48,325 nt of DNA, from positions 4,931 through 53,255 of the forward strand of contig METM01000021.1 of the NCBI GenBank assembly GCA_001772335.1. Direction: 5' to 3'. The number at the start of each line of letters is the position of its first letter. Within the stretch, counting starts at the first letter, position 1. A model generated the notes under the pieces. That model did not search any database. It was given only the letters and a program-made list of their open reading frames with translations, and was not told where the DNA came from. Source of the stretch: a candidate division WOR-1 bacterium RIFCSPHIGHO2_01_FULL_53_15 (GTDB taxonomy: Bacteria; Margulisbacteria; WOR-1; O2-12-FULL-45-9; XYB2-FULL-48-7). The position numbers were made by a program, and so were the translations under genes. Shown piece after piece: positions 42,301-48,216 of the stretch.

Positions 42301-43835
42301 AGGCCCAGCTCTTCGGCAAAGAGTGGCGTAACGATCTTGTCTTCAAGCGGCGTGAACCTTAGTTTCTGCTCGGTAATGAGCTGATCGGCCGCGGCCTGCA
42401 TCCTGGCGACGGTCCCCGAGTAGAGCTCGAAGTCGGCCTTGAGCTCGGCTTCTGTGGCGAGGAAATCGGCCAGCCCGCAATTCTCTTTCTCCAGCTCTTC
42501 CCGGGCCGCCTCGCGGACAAGTTTACTATCAAGGATGGTCGTATCGTCGTCGAAAGGCCACAGGGTTGGGTATGGGACTATCTGATCGAGTTCGGACACA
42601 CGGCTAGCCCAGCTTTCGTTACCGAAAAAGCGGAGGGCCAGCTTCTGTTTCAGAGGGAAGTCCAGGTCTCTGGGGTGGGTCTTGGGGAGGGCGGCCAGCG
42701 TCTTCTCATTGGCGGCAATTTTTTCCCGGGCGTAGGCGAGCGCCTGCTCGCGCGCCGACATGATGATCAGGAACTGCTCTTCGGGGCTCAGGGAATCAAA
42801 AGAGACGAACCATGTTCCGTAATTTTTCTGCAGTTTCGCCCGGGCGTAATCGAGGAAGAGATTGTACAATCTGAGCTTGCTACCGGTATCAAGATCGGTG
42901 TAGGCGAGGATGAGGCCGTCCAGCTCCCTGGCATCGGCCAGGACCCCTGACGCGTCGATCGCGGCCGCCACGCCGGCCAAAGTCCGGTTGTCGGCTCCGG
43001 CAGGGAGAGATTCGAAGGGCTTGGTTGTCAGGCCGTCGGCCGCCTCAAGGGCCGCGTCAACCTGTTTGCCCGCCCAGCCGCCCAGGGCGGCGTCAAACTC
43101 CTTGGCGCCGAATTCCTGGCCGGGGTCGAGGGGGGTAAAGATCTCATTGTTGGACAACTGTTGGAGGAAGAGGTCGTCCGAGTCGCTGTAGCGGTAATAG
43201 AAGCCGTTATCAACATATTGCGTCAGAGCCGGGGTCGGGCCGGCCGCGAATCTTTCGACCGTCAGGGTCGTTTTCTTTCCTTTCTGGTCGTAGCCGAGAG
43301 CGATGAGGCGGGTGTTGTCGCTTCTTAAAGAGGTGAGCGAAGCGGCGGTCGTTTCGATCTTCTGGCCGTACTGCAGGATAATTGTTTTTTGCAATTGCGG
43401 CGGGAAGAGCGAAGCCGCTTTAACGTTATAGATCTTCTTGAGGAAAGGGAGGGCAGTGCGGATCTTGGAATATATATCGATGGCGGTGTCAAAAATGGAG
43501 GCGAGATCTTTTTTTAACAGGCCTTCGGGGCTAACGTCTATCTTGATCCCGATCTGTTTTAAGACGATGGCAAAAACGACGGCCGCCTGGATGTTGAGCT
43601 GGGTGGCGGTGGTTAATGAGGCAAAATCGTTTTGGCCGTTCAGCCCGGCGTAAATATAATTGACCAGCGCTTCGATCTGATCTTTGTCCGTTAAGCCGGA
43701 GAGAGCGACCGCTTCCCGGAGGGCTTTAATGATCTGCGCTTTTTCAGCGTCGGTGGCGCCGGGAACGGCGCCGATATTCCCGACATAGGGCGAATATTGC
43801 GGACTATTTTGAATGGCACTCAATTCGTTGCTCAT
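33348..43835 (-). CDS. Giant 3495-residue protein of unknown function
   Basis: One uninterrupted frame of 10.5 kb. No signal peptide, no recognised catalytic domain, and very few cysteines (I count about seven). N-terminal 1000 residues are mainly helical. About residues 2555-2575, 2845-2890 and 3010-3020 are Pro/Ala-rich linkers (for example PAAPPAAEPKPAL). Between them three related beta/alpha units can be aligned by eye: AQWQFLRAVEFASRSGLKTLIIEAEV, LLEFLDACQVKGIKQLDFTG and LGNLFEASRKNGIISFNFENG (each with a following helix and strand). About 3048-3250 is Gly/Ala-rich and hydrophobic with several possible membrane hairpins (for example GIGWAIFGFLQGAAMNFLGY). ATG 43835 lies 11 bases after the 1027-residue gene, so they share an operon. 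Could be a surface or contact-dependent effector-like protein, but nothing proves it. Confidence 0.75.
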   Translation of the reverse strand: MSNELSAIQNSPQYSPYVGNIGAVPGATDAEKAQIIKALREAVALSGLTDKDQIEALVNYIYAGLNGQNDFASLTTATQLNIQAAVVFAIVLKQIGIKIDVSPEGLLKKDLASIFDTAIDIYSKIRTALPFLKKIYNVKAASLFPPQLQKTIILQYGQKIETTAASLTSLRSDNTRLIALGYDQKGKKTTLTVERFAAGPTPALTQYVDNGFYYRYSDSDDLFLQQLSNNEIFTPLDPGQEFGAKEFDAALGGWAGKQVDAALEAADGLTTKPFESLPAGADNRTLAGVAAAIDASGVLADARELDGLILAYTDLDTGSKLRLYNLFLDYARAKLQKNYGTWFVSFDSLSPEEQFLIIMSAREQALAYAREKIAANEKTLAALPKTHPRDLDFPLKQKLALRFFGNESWASRVSELDQIVPYPTLWPFDDDTTILDSKLVREAAREELEKENCGLADFLATEAELKADFELYSGTVARMQAAADQLITEQKLRFTPLEDKIVTPLFAEELGLDSEAYGAAAAALMAVRQSVKEDLPKVYVSEAGLAAAEKALAELAGTAAKLFSPAYQYTPPRPALSLAARLDYLKTAQVKLFLLFDSKKNDLPAMRQLGTQLITVKLPAAQRPVFETRARLLAEGSFTFFALPDTFVGQVGQVKTETVNGHPMELVSPRTSQPLPSEVVRLVQSGGFRLMTFDDLAYAYDSARRRSEFVPAALEPLEQQHNIIFTKKLATMRAALAAAGQKPEEATEHLRAYELLIDGTYSLVISRDERHGSEKYFILFNNKDSQRVSLEVIDGEASIPNTYKGDENCQKAATLAPKIIAAHRALLLYRNPQTTNLDPSRRRPENLYLESIVQVGSATDNFLMGKTAQDIALDIAINLRNSILADHSELAGKPNQLNEVIALVINCVAPALNEALKTENQMNLPALIAAAKKKALAEFEKQIKTGRANISQGRENVEAAVAFIEGTAGQIAAADITDESAVQNWLEDNQLSYILTEFGITAADLIVFNSEAEAKVRGHKQKMVHNLNKEDDKVDNFEANITIARAFIGTTVERVLSSFGTHKMKKGDDLRLLSQKKLVEAFGLIPVFAAASITPESGRANVMIGGPTAGLLLNLKVMAARVDASSGPDGRRQYLISDSSGRVSLPVTAETYPAEITGIPAGPPAAVGSAGSKLNRISLDLSNSRAELPETQPIFGFKLALWTETAGLQFRNANPARVIEVGGKRRLVAVAAVDASDLMALHLLFQNPTYLLAGKNRPSDEEMAAVARCQPYLDSRRPYFFITKDNLMRSNYPDDLADIEFFNFDKSHLIAANLPAGMSAAEKDQVISDARLAIRLIKRYLNMKITTAEVAKDTLGQASVTRQALDPHYKLRWDHFVSDVIRDAQSRVGKIQWVGGRLPDTDVILGDIVSAKAELFPRDVAALRGKTITPARDQYLHDGTIDSAFVRGLLGRKGPEIFLHQTIVMALLGTFPADLLTPDPTKSAQEYGYDAYIADGQRYVAFLKKYLQTHKIAWYSLNPTTGDDEETQQAKRIVKTLVENYTLNQRLRPLVDQYAQTGQAETLGALWNLVISEAMGAVNIADYLVRAEYSLPLGRMLKNDLYTYEFGKGASAGSLARLSGAVQGQPIQVNLSDNLITQPVVESAARLMNELMQQLDGGNADISRVLALIELFGFDFSNNYLFFEKNQAAKLAEIRAIRDRLKQAAKDMQEGRLGPFELAYLNNGDVAIALEFVAKVGLPLLDILTARNSAQGAEQKINFGASLFLAALNTKAVDLAGRGLAEIDILLPGSSRDAGEAFALLSTAHGEDELEAPPDNIFTMLFLSEQEQTMSESLGQIGRDSSGRDRFQSLAQYGQTRLYFGFVQRLAIISLQMTLGFAYQTGQLTSHPNNPFVKSRLKQLSYTQLMGVFDLIAPFIPAAIFGDIFMKARQQGLVAGLSQSAAYTHQGNMLKKSLTEPFEIVKRYALDKFGTPIANRAYRGWASRVRHRAVDVRLASVTSADRENAAAPTKAGRAVALGKRAFHVTSILDANPWKLIVSNPANHLLGAVDDLRGGSPSASGAHDNVYSFELASSGQAQGDGRGSLAARARKAVTTAKIDFFEAELQFIAQSADQPAAFDRVLKDKVFSLRGLRLSAEEKTGLIEWIKQNIIIAPGEPNFDEVVRVRDAAAARLLADLRAAGEGPNRLISEPIRISSLSTGETYAEAMARFNATAGRARAVVARTLGLGQDGLLWWKKGWKWAFGRGRELSWFGPGKKIHDEIRFKNTGWGARMIDWFHSFTAAGVQRDLERAARVYIVETPALREAVVYYSPQFFNQSIQAYLTNNEGGQELRAQSVGQLVSSNPVLMDRMVGESGQFIEHSLRAILGEEIDLDRIRNINLQTETDPAMVKRKVAYDFVVRGLKEAYAKTLLEQRFGYAAKAARALYGSTGRAVYEAKLQARAGRDTLSWPGRAYNWFRRGITGREGLTQNALRINNAIDLGGSRYNNSPLDTVVYINVDDGRVVRTTKKLFEQYRGTGALYGSLQDKAVDLKDGSQPQRIADSNVVYDLHMRFQPKGTAPAAPPAAEPKPALVTGLDRTATAEDAVADFMEQALISTDPERKAAAEGYRQLAEAGRIEAANKKYPDLAREIEGVVRVVLDDLDKLDRSPRYLADSLADVLGKDWISFKGKFEGVSARAQWQFLRAVEFASRSGLKTLIIEAEVDFGGKNENALLELIDYLKSDKAARRSALRVYAAGSDLSYNFSPKIRVLGQHSLGGAATSLPEKMPLSELIKRLQITYGISISGNLAVELDPAKLLEFLDACQVKGIKQLDFTGVDLTPDLLARFHAQLIDSTGNADTIILDRTGVIRPTPAPIAAVADKSLPPYDLKAEPAPAEAAIAPSPQPKIAELAGSYGIAIQNLDGHLGEVSPEILGNLFEASRKNGIISFNFENGTPLTDAKIKSLLAYLGKNQIPECTALTFNADGTTSFVNDEVEVKRIGPKNRTITPPQAGGKAFHQLAPQEIGWEIVKPPAPTPELTVIEGGASRRPRIAMSTLGSAASGFVVEIPVSLMRQYFGEKGEISLRQTLEDAAHAGIGWAIFGFLQGAAMNFLGYSPAGAMIFAITLPTSWTLAQNPAQGGQILAHSAAGIGGFTAGIKFAKKFGLDKLPRGVGHLAVLFCGVVGATGAGKLLEVAADKKIGAFTLKYVLDSRAANGIARAVGAAAGPVNTYYGSRIAASALLRAVPSTLSAASIARFSNIFGLLSVVAMIPGDSATKPSPYGQLTLTDVAQSDTALSLNDPRLLIGSDSEVNQLGFQIMLALSKAGKIERGMIPGYDREHWDRFMNIFADVDLNHQPSVAAAFDRYQEFMAWRRFLPYPRHASDMVQQVLQKAFADSNITALDRRTAAALITALEQAAQIEATSTYKISHPLVKMGVASVTIVQEKISSRDAAFDQLLPHKQSLISYVGARTNLNSGDNRKLILERLSQDTFRITLDGKTKTVRFYSDGGWKSQ

Positions 43836-43846
43836 AAATCGTTATA

Positions 43847-46800
43847 TTACTTTTTGGGCGGTTTTATTTTGCCCTGCTGCCTAATGTACGCGAGCGCGGC
43901 GGCCTTTTTGGCTAGGCCTGCGGCGTCCGCTGACAAACTGATAGGGCCATTATTAGTGTCATTCACTAACCAGGAATTCGCATCATCATCATTAGCGAAT
44001 AAATTAGCGACTAAACTGTCAATATGAGCTGCCTCTGCCTGAGTTAATCCTTCCGGTGGTGGCTTGTCAACCGGCTCAACAGTCAGGTAATATTTTGTCT
44101 TTGTTCCCCCAACCTCTACCTCTACGTACCGCCTTATTTTGTTATCAGCTGCGTCTTCTGTTTTTACAGTTAGCTTCTTTCCTCCTGTTTCAGCATCAAA
44201 ATATTGAATGTTTTTCCCACTCCTGATAGTCCAGATGGGAGGAGTACCTATTGGTTTCCCTCCTGAATCGTATAAGCCGGTTGCGACCGTTCTTGCTATC
44301 GCGACGACCGGACTATCAGCCGTGATCTTTCGGAAAGCTTCGATTGCCTTGTTGATATCATCCTTCTTGGGGTGTTGAGGGTTTTGTGCGATCAGCTTTT
44401 CTAAGTATTCGACAGCGCCCTGCGCGGCTTTTATCTTGCGCTGGTCGTAAGCGGTCCCCATTTCTGTAGTATATCCAACGGTCGTGTCACTCTTTCTTGA
44501 ATCAACACTCTTCGCAAAATCGTTACCTTTGCCTTTCTCTTCCTTTGCGGCTTTTGTGAGATTGGCAGAGACATCTTCGCCAAACCGGGCGGCCAGGAGA
44601 TAGCGCTCAACGGCAAGGACAAAGTCGTTATCTCTAGCTTTTTTACGCCCGAGATCCAAAAGGTGTTCACCGATCGCAGTTCGCACAGATTTAAGCCAGG
44701 TGTTTGCGGGATCGTTCGCGTCCATGGCCAGTTTTTCTATGTATTCACTCGAACCCTGGAAGTCCGCGGTGACCGCCGCGATAATGAATCGTTTGGCTAA
44801 TTCCGGATCCTTTGCTTCCATGACGACAGCATAGGCCCTTTGATATTCCGCTTTATCCAGGAGCTTCTGAAGCAACTCGCCCAGCGCCTGGCCCTTGCCG
44901 GCTTTCATCTTCTTCGCGACTTTGAGCGCATTGTCAAATTTCTCTTCGCTGATCAATTTGTAAAACTTTTGAACTGATTCTCTTTCATCGTCACTCGACA
45001 CCGTTTCCCCTTCCTCCTCCACCTTCCCCGCCTTCAGCCATTCCAGCAGACCCTCCATATCCACCTCTTTCGGCCGGAAGGGGGTGACGGCAAGCTGTGT
45101 GATCTCGCCTTCCGTAAAACCAAAAGTATCGTATAAGCCGGTCATGCTGGCCATCGCGAGCTGCAGCAGGAAGGCGGCGACGTTGTCGGCCGACTTCAAT
45201 GTCCCGTCCGCAACTTTGTCTTTTATCATTCTCCTGACCGATTCAATGATCTTTCCGCTGAGCGCATCATAGACAGATGTCGATAATTTTGCTTTGTCCG
45301 CCTCAGCCCAAGTTATTCCGCTAAACCAATCGACGACTTTGGTCCTCGTATCCCACAGTTCGCTCACCTTCACATTGCGGAAGGAGGAGGCCTTGGAGTA
45401 GGCCTCGGCGGCTTTGGCGAAAGTCATGCCGAGGGGGTCGGCATAAGCTTCGACCACCGTGACGAATTCGAGCAGTTCGGCGAGGTCGATCTCTGTGTCT
45501 GATGTATTTGCCGCGTTCATGCCGTTGGCGATGAGGATGAAGAGGGCGTTATTGGTCAGGCCGAGGTCCTGGGCCTCTTTTTTGTTGATCTTGCCGTCTT
45601 TCAGTGCGGTCAAAAGTTTTTCCGCGTCTTCGGCAGACATGCCCGCATTAATTAATTTGGCCTTTAGATCGGCAATTTCCGTATCGTCAAGGCCACTGCC
45701 GCTTGTAATGGCCTCTTGCAGAGCGGTTCTTACTGCAGGATCAAACCTTTTAATGCCAAGAGAATATCGGCTCCAGGCGTCGGTGGTTGAGGGATGGATG
45801 GGGGGTCTCGCAAGTGCGGAGTCGGCTTGCGGCGCAAGCTGTTCGGTTGCGTCCGCAATCTTATTATGTCCCCATAACCGACCAGGAACCATAACTTCCC
45901 AACTATTGCCATTCTTGACCACGTGCGCCCATTGTTTTCCGTCCGGCTTTGTGGAGGCAAAAGTGAATTTGCCGTCGTTGTCGGGATCCTCAACGAGGAC
46001 TAAATATGTTGCGCTTCCTTCTGTGAACGAGAGGATGCGTTGAGTGGGAGTCAGCTGTTTGGCGAGAGCGGTTTTCTGATCGGGTGTCAGCTTATCATAA
46101 TCGTCTAAAGTTGCTGTGCCAGCTTTAATTGTTCCGAGTGTAACAGCTGACGGAGCCGCGGCAGCCAAAGGCACAGCTGCTTCGACTTTTTTGACCTCCC
46201 AACTTGTCCCATTCAGTGTTACGGTAAATGAATCGGATCCTTCCTGGGTTTTCCCGTCACTAACCGCGGCTACTGTCCCGTCAGCAAAAATGACATATTT
46301 TGGGGCGTCGCCTTCGGCAACGATGAGATAGGCGGAAGGGGCGGAAGGGGCGGAAAGGGCGGAAGAGGCGGAAGAGGCGGAAGAGGCGGAAGAGATTGTA
46401 TATTTTGTCTTGCCGTCGGCCATGGTGATTTCGACCGAAGTAGAACCAGAGGGAATCAAACCGTTGATGATCGTTATGAAATTGGTGGCCGTTGGCTTGG
46501 TCGAAGCAGCAAATGCAGTCAGCCAAGCCCGAGCGATGATGCGCTGAGCGGCGACCGCGGCAGTAAGGGCGCCATTTGTCTTGCCTTTAAGAGTCGCGAC
46601 ATCGGCGGCGGTGATCTCGATGGTGGTGGAGGCGGGGCGGGAATCTTCCTTGCTGGCAAGCGCGGTTAAAAGAGCGATCAAGGCCGGTTCACCGGCAGTC
46701 CCTTGAACAGCTTCAAAGGCGCTGGCTAAGGCAGTACGTTCCTGTGCAGTAAATTGATCAGCCGCTTCGCCTTTGTTTACAGTGAGATCTCCAAGTTTAA

Positions 46801-46930
46801 CCGAACCAATCTCGATAAGAATTTGCACCTGTTTAGTCGCGGATACGTAGTTGGCCTTTCCACTAGTAGCTGTGGAAACGCGGTTGTTGCCGTTCACCGG
46901 ATGATTGCTAAGTAAACTAATTTCACTCAT
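43847..46930 (-). CDS. 1027-residue multi-domain protein of the giant-gene block
   Basis: First gene of the block; AGGAGATGA precedes ATG 46930. No signal peptide (MSEISLLSNHPVNGNNRV). The first 370 residues are beta-rich and contain two related units, YLIVAEGDAPKYVIFADG...NGTSWEVKKV and YLVLVEDPDNDGKFTF...NGNSWEVMVPG. Between them at about 179-200 is a Ser/Ala run encoded by a 9-bp tandem repeat. The middle has EF-hand-like acidic loops (DGKINKKEAQDLG, NTSDTEIDLAELLEF). Residues 650-830 look like TPR helices (KFYKLISEEKFDNALKVAKKM). A last beta unit resembles the first (IWTIRSGKNIQYFDAETGGK). No enzyme motif is recognised. It is followed 11 bases later by the 3495-residue gene. Confidence 0.75.
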   Translation of the reverse strand: MSEISLLSNHPVNGNNRVSTATSGKANYVSATKQVQILIEIGSVKLGDLTVNKGEAADQFTAQERTALASAFEAVQGTAGEPALIALLTALASKEDSRPASTTIEITAADVATLKGKTNGALTAAVAAQRIIARAWLTAFAASTKPTATNFITIINGLIPSGSTSVEITMADGKTKYTISSASSASSASSALSAPSAPSAYLIVAEGDAPKYVIFADGTVAAVSDGKTQEGSDSFTVTLNGTSWEVKKVEAAVPLAAAAPSAVTLGTIKAGTATLDDYDKLTPDQKTALAKQLTPTQRILSFTEGSATYLVLVEDPDNDGKFTFASTKPDGKQWAHVVKNGNSWEVMVPGRLWGHNKIADATEQLAPQADSALARPPIHPSTTDAWSRYSLGIKRFDPAVRTALQEAITSGSGLDDTEIADLKAKLINAGMSAEDAEKLLTALKDGKINKKEAQDLGLTNNALFILIANGMNAANTSDTEIDLAELLEFVTVVEAYADPLGMTFAKAAEAYSKASSFRNVKVSELWDTRTKVVDWFSGITWAEADKAKLSTSVYDALSGKIIESVRRMIKDKVADGTLKSADNVAAFLLQLAMASMTGLYDTFGFTEGEITQLAVTPFRPKEVDMEGLLEWLKAGKVEEEGETVSSDDERESVQKFYKLISEEKFDNALKVAKKMKAGKGQALGELLQKLLDKAEYQRAYAVVMEAKDPELAKRFIIAAVTADFQGSSEYIEKLAMDANDPANTWLKSVRTAIGEHLLDLGRKKARDNDFVLAVERYLLAARFGEDVSANLTKAAKEEKGKGNDFAKSVDSRKSDTTVGYTTEMGTAYDQRKIKAAQGAVEYLEKLIAQNPQHPKKDDINKAIEAFRKITADSPVVAIARTVATGLYDSGGKPIGTPPIWTIRSGKNIQYFDAETGGKKLTVKTEDAADNKIRRYVEVEVGGTKTKYYLTVEPVDKPPPEGLTQAEAAHIDSLVANLFANDDDANSWLVNDTNNGPISLSADAAGLAKKAAALAYIRQQGKIKPPKK
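46331..46393. repeat. 9-bp in-frame tandem repeat in the 1027-residue gene
   Basis: About seven near-identical units GGCGGAAGA or GGCGGAAGG, giving a run of Ser/Ala/Pro triplets (SSA, SAP) in the minus-strand protein. The unit length is a multiple of three, so copy-number change keeps the frame. Confidence 0.8.
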
Positions 46931-46966
46931 TTCTTATCTCATCTCCTATAATGCCTCGACTCTTTG

Positions 46967-47010
46967 GGATATTGGGCGATTGGGGGATTGGGATTTGGAG
47001 ATCAGGGAGG
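46967..47010. repeat. Degenerate octamer repeat tract
   Basis: GGGATATTGGGCGATTGGGG and ATTTGGAGATCAGGG. Lies between the divergent giant-gene operon and small-membrane cassette B. No other feature is seen in this gap except the cassette promoter. Confidence 0.6.
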
Positions 47011-47028
47011 CGACTCTCGCCAAAATTA

Positions 47029-47056
47029 TTGACAACTTACCGGTTACTGCTATAAT
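47029..47056 (+). promoter_or_regulatory. Promoter of small-membrane cassette B
   Basis: TTGACA (47029-47034), 16-base spacer, TGC, TATAAT (47051-47056). Ten bases to ATG 47067, so the leader would be about four bases. Among the best consensus promoters in the window. Confidence 0.8.
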
Positions 47057-47066
47057 GCCCCTAATA

Positions 47067-47267
47067 ATGGAAATCACAAGAAAGTTTAAAGAAACGGGAA
47101 TTGATATCCTGGTTAGAACAGCGTAAATCGTATTTGTCGCCTTTGTTCTAACCCCTTTCATTACCGGGCGGTATGATGTCGGCCTCATACTTCCGGGTAT
47201 TTTTATTTCAATTTTTTGCATAATCATTGCTTTGCTTATTTCACTTGCCGTAAAGGAGGATGATTAA
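47067..47267 (+). pseudogene. Small membrane protein, cassette copy B, gene 1, with in-frame TAA
   Basis: 67 codons including stop, exactly the length of copy C. Reads MEITRKFKETGIDILVRTA, then TAA at 47124-47126 (codon 20), then IVFVAFVLTPFITGRYDVGL...LISLAVKEDD. The aligned codon 20 in copy C is CAA (Gln), so one C-to-T change explains the stop; copy A has Glu there. The two membrane helices, the TG turn and the KEDD end lie past the stop and are in frame and uneroded. Promoter intact. Either a very recent inactivation, a sequencing error, or readthrough; ordinary inactivation is the simplest. Confidence 0.75.
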
Positions 47268-47268
47268 A

Positions 47269-47400
47269 ATGGACGCCATCGGCCTTGCTCTTTATACCGC
47301 TTATGCCGTCGCTTTTCTTCTGGCGCTGGTTATTGGAGCTATCGTGCTCTATGCCGAGCTCCAAAAGCGCTCGCGTTTCAAACATAAGCCCGCCCATTAG
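47269..47400 (+). CDS. Small membrane protein, cassette copy B, gene 2
   Basis: 43 residues. Reads MDAIGLALYTAYAVAFLLAL... with one membrane helix (about 8-28) and a basic tail QKRSRFKHKPAH. AAGGAGG is in the last codons of gene 1, and one base separates the TAA of gene 1 from ATG 47269. Because gene 1 has a premature stop, this gene may still be translated from its own ribosome site. Similar tails end copy C gene 2 (ERSHLKHKHA) and copy A gene 2 (KKPLHHSKV). Confidence 0.75.
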   Translation: MDAIGLALYTAYAVAFLLALVIGAIVLYAELQKRSRFKHKPAH

Positions 47401-47410
47401 TCCTCGACTG

Positions 47411-47550
47411 ATCTGGATATCGGGAGATTGGGATTTGGATATTGGGCGATTGGGATAGTGGGATTTGGATATTAGGGAATTGGGATATCGGGTATCTGAT
47501 TTCCTGATCCCCTGATACCCACTTCCTGATCCTCTGATATCCTGATAACC
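47411..47550. repeat. Long degenerate octamer repeat with inverted halves
   Basis: First half has GGGATTTGGATATTGGG-type units; second half has CTGATTTC CTGATCCC CTGATACC units, largely complementary. GGGTATC (47490-47496) pairs with GATACCC (47514-47520), and GGGATATC (47482-47489) with GATATCC (47536-47542). The stretch may form a long imperfect hairpin between cassettes B and C. Confidence 0.65.
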
Positions 47551-47581
47551 TTGTTCGCCGAAATCCTGTTCTCCAAAATCC

Positions 47582-47610
47582 TTGACTAATCGTTTGCCGT
47601 TGGTTATAAT
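47582..47610 (+). promoter_or_regulatory. Promoter of small-membrane cassette C
   Basis: TTGACT (47582-47587), 17-base spacer, TATAAT (47605-47610). Ten bases to GTG 47621, the same geometry as cassette B. Confidence 0.75.
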
Positions 47611-47620
47611 TTTTCTTATC

Positions 47621-47821
47621 GTGCTGGTTACGAAAGAAGCCAAGAAGCTCCTGGCTGAGTTCTTGAGTAGAGTGGCGCAAATTCTCTTTGCCATGCTGGT
47701 GGTCGGCCCTTTTGTGACCGGCAACCTTAAGGCGGAGTTCATCATGATCGGTCTTTTTGGAGCATTTGGCTCTTTGTTCCTGGCGCTGATGGTCTCTTTC
47801 ACTGTCAAAAAGGAGGATTGA
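47621..47821 (+). CDS. Small membrane protein, cassette copy C, gene 1
   Basis: 66 residues from GTG 47621. This start is preferred over ATG 47582, which lies in the -35 box, because it gives the same 67-codon length and the same -10 to start distance as copy B. Amphipathic N-terminus VTKEAKKLLAEFLSRVAQ, membrane helices at about 19-31 and 38-58 around a TGN turn, end VKKED. The ribosome site of gene 2 (AAGGAGG) overlaps this acidic end. Function unknown. The design is like small holin-like or accessory membrane proteins, but I cannot place it in a family. Confidence 0.8.
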   Translation: MLVTKEAKKLLAEFLSRVAQILFAMLVVGPFVTGNLKAEFIMIGLFGAFGSLFLALMVSFTVKKED

Positions 47822-47827
47822 TTTTCA

Positions 47828-47956
47828 ATGGATCCAACCACTTCTTTTATTATTGTCGTTTCCGCTGTTTTGATTTTAGGGGTTGTTTTGACTATTTTCA
47901 TATATGTTTCCGATTATTTCTCGGAACGGTCCCACCTCAAACACAAGCACGCCTGA
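47828..47956 (+). CDS. Small membrane protein, cassette copy C, gene 2
   Basis: 42 residues from ATG 47828. Reads MDPTTSFIIVVSAVLILGVV... with one membrane helix (about 7-26), then YVSDYFSERSHLKHKHA, a basic His/Lys-rich tail. Six bases follow the gene 1 stop. The ribosome site is in the last codons of gene 1. Pairing with gene 1 in all three copies suggests the two products act together. Confidence 0.75.
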   Translation: MDPTTSFIIVVSAVLILGVVLTIFIYVSDYFSERSHLKHKHA

Positions 47957-47961
47957 TTGGC

Positions 47962-48050
47962 GATGGATATCCGGTGATCCGGGGATCCCTGCCTGCCGGC
48001 AGGCAGGCGGGACTGGAAGATCCGGGGATCGGGAGATCCGGGACCTGATC
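47962..48050. repeat. GATCCGGGGATCC-type repeats around a perfect palindrome
   Basis: Near-repeats of GATCCGGGGATC, GGAAGATCCGGGGATCGGGA and related units flank the 20-bp palindrome CCTGCCTGCCGGCAGGCAGG (47988-48007). This palindrome type, translated as PACRQAG, is widespread in candidate-phylum genomes as I recall. Confidence 0.7.
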
Positions 48051-48182
48051 CTGACCATAGTGGTCTATCCCACCCTGCGCTATCGGGCCAAGCACAGACA
48101 GCATTGATCTTTTTTCCAGCGACCCTCTAAAAACCATTTTTTCCTCCCAATATATATCGTCAATTTCCGGCCAAAATTACAT
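48051..48182 (+). other. Unassigned stretch, possible relic of a cassette gene 2
   Basis: In one frame 48045-48107 reads LILTIVVYPTLRYRAKHRQH followed by a stop, similar in design (hydrophobic end of a helix, then a basic His/Arg tail) to the ends of the cassette gene-2 products. No start codon or upstream helix remains, because repeat DNA lies before it. The remaining bases to 48182 show nothing I can support. Confidence 0.25.
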
Positions 48183-48216
48183 AAAAAAAGGCCCGTCCGC
48201 CTTCGGCGAACAAGCC
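48183..48216 (-). terminator. Strong minus-strand terminator at the right edge
   Basis: Arms GGCCCGTCCGCC (48190-48201) and GGCGAACAAGCC (48205-48216) pair over 12 positions with G-T pairs in the RNA; loop TTC; seven A on the plus strand (48183-48189) give seven T on the minus strand. It ends a minus-strand transcript entering from beyond the window. Confidence 0.8.

Noticed and set aside
46331-46393. CRISPR or regulatory repeat
   Set aside because: Direct 9-bp units without spacers inside a certain coding frame; a coding minisatellite explains it.
47067-47267. Alternative genetic code reading TAA as Gln
   Set aside because: Many genes in the window use TAA as their only terminal stop (for example cassette A gene 1, lon, yqeG), and the ends agree with family lengths.
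47411-47550. CRISPR array
   Set aside because: Units are about 8 bases, degenerate and without spacers of constant length; no cas genes are near.
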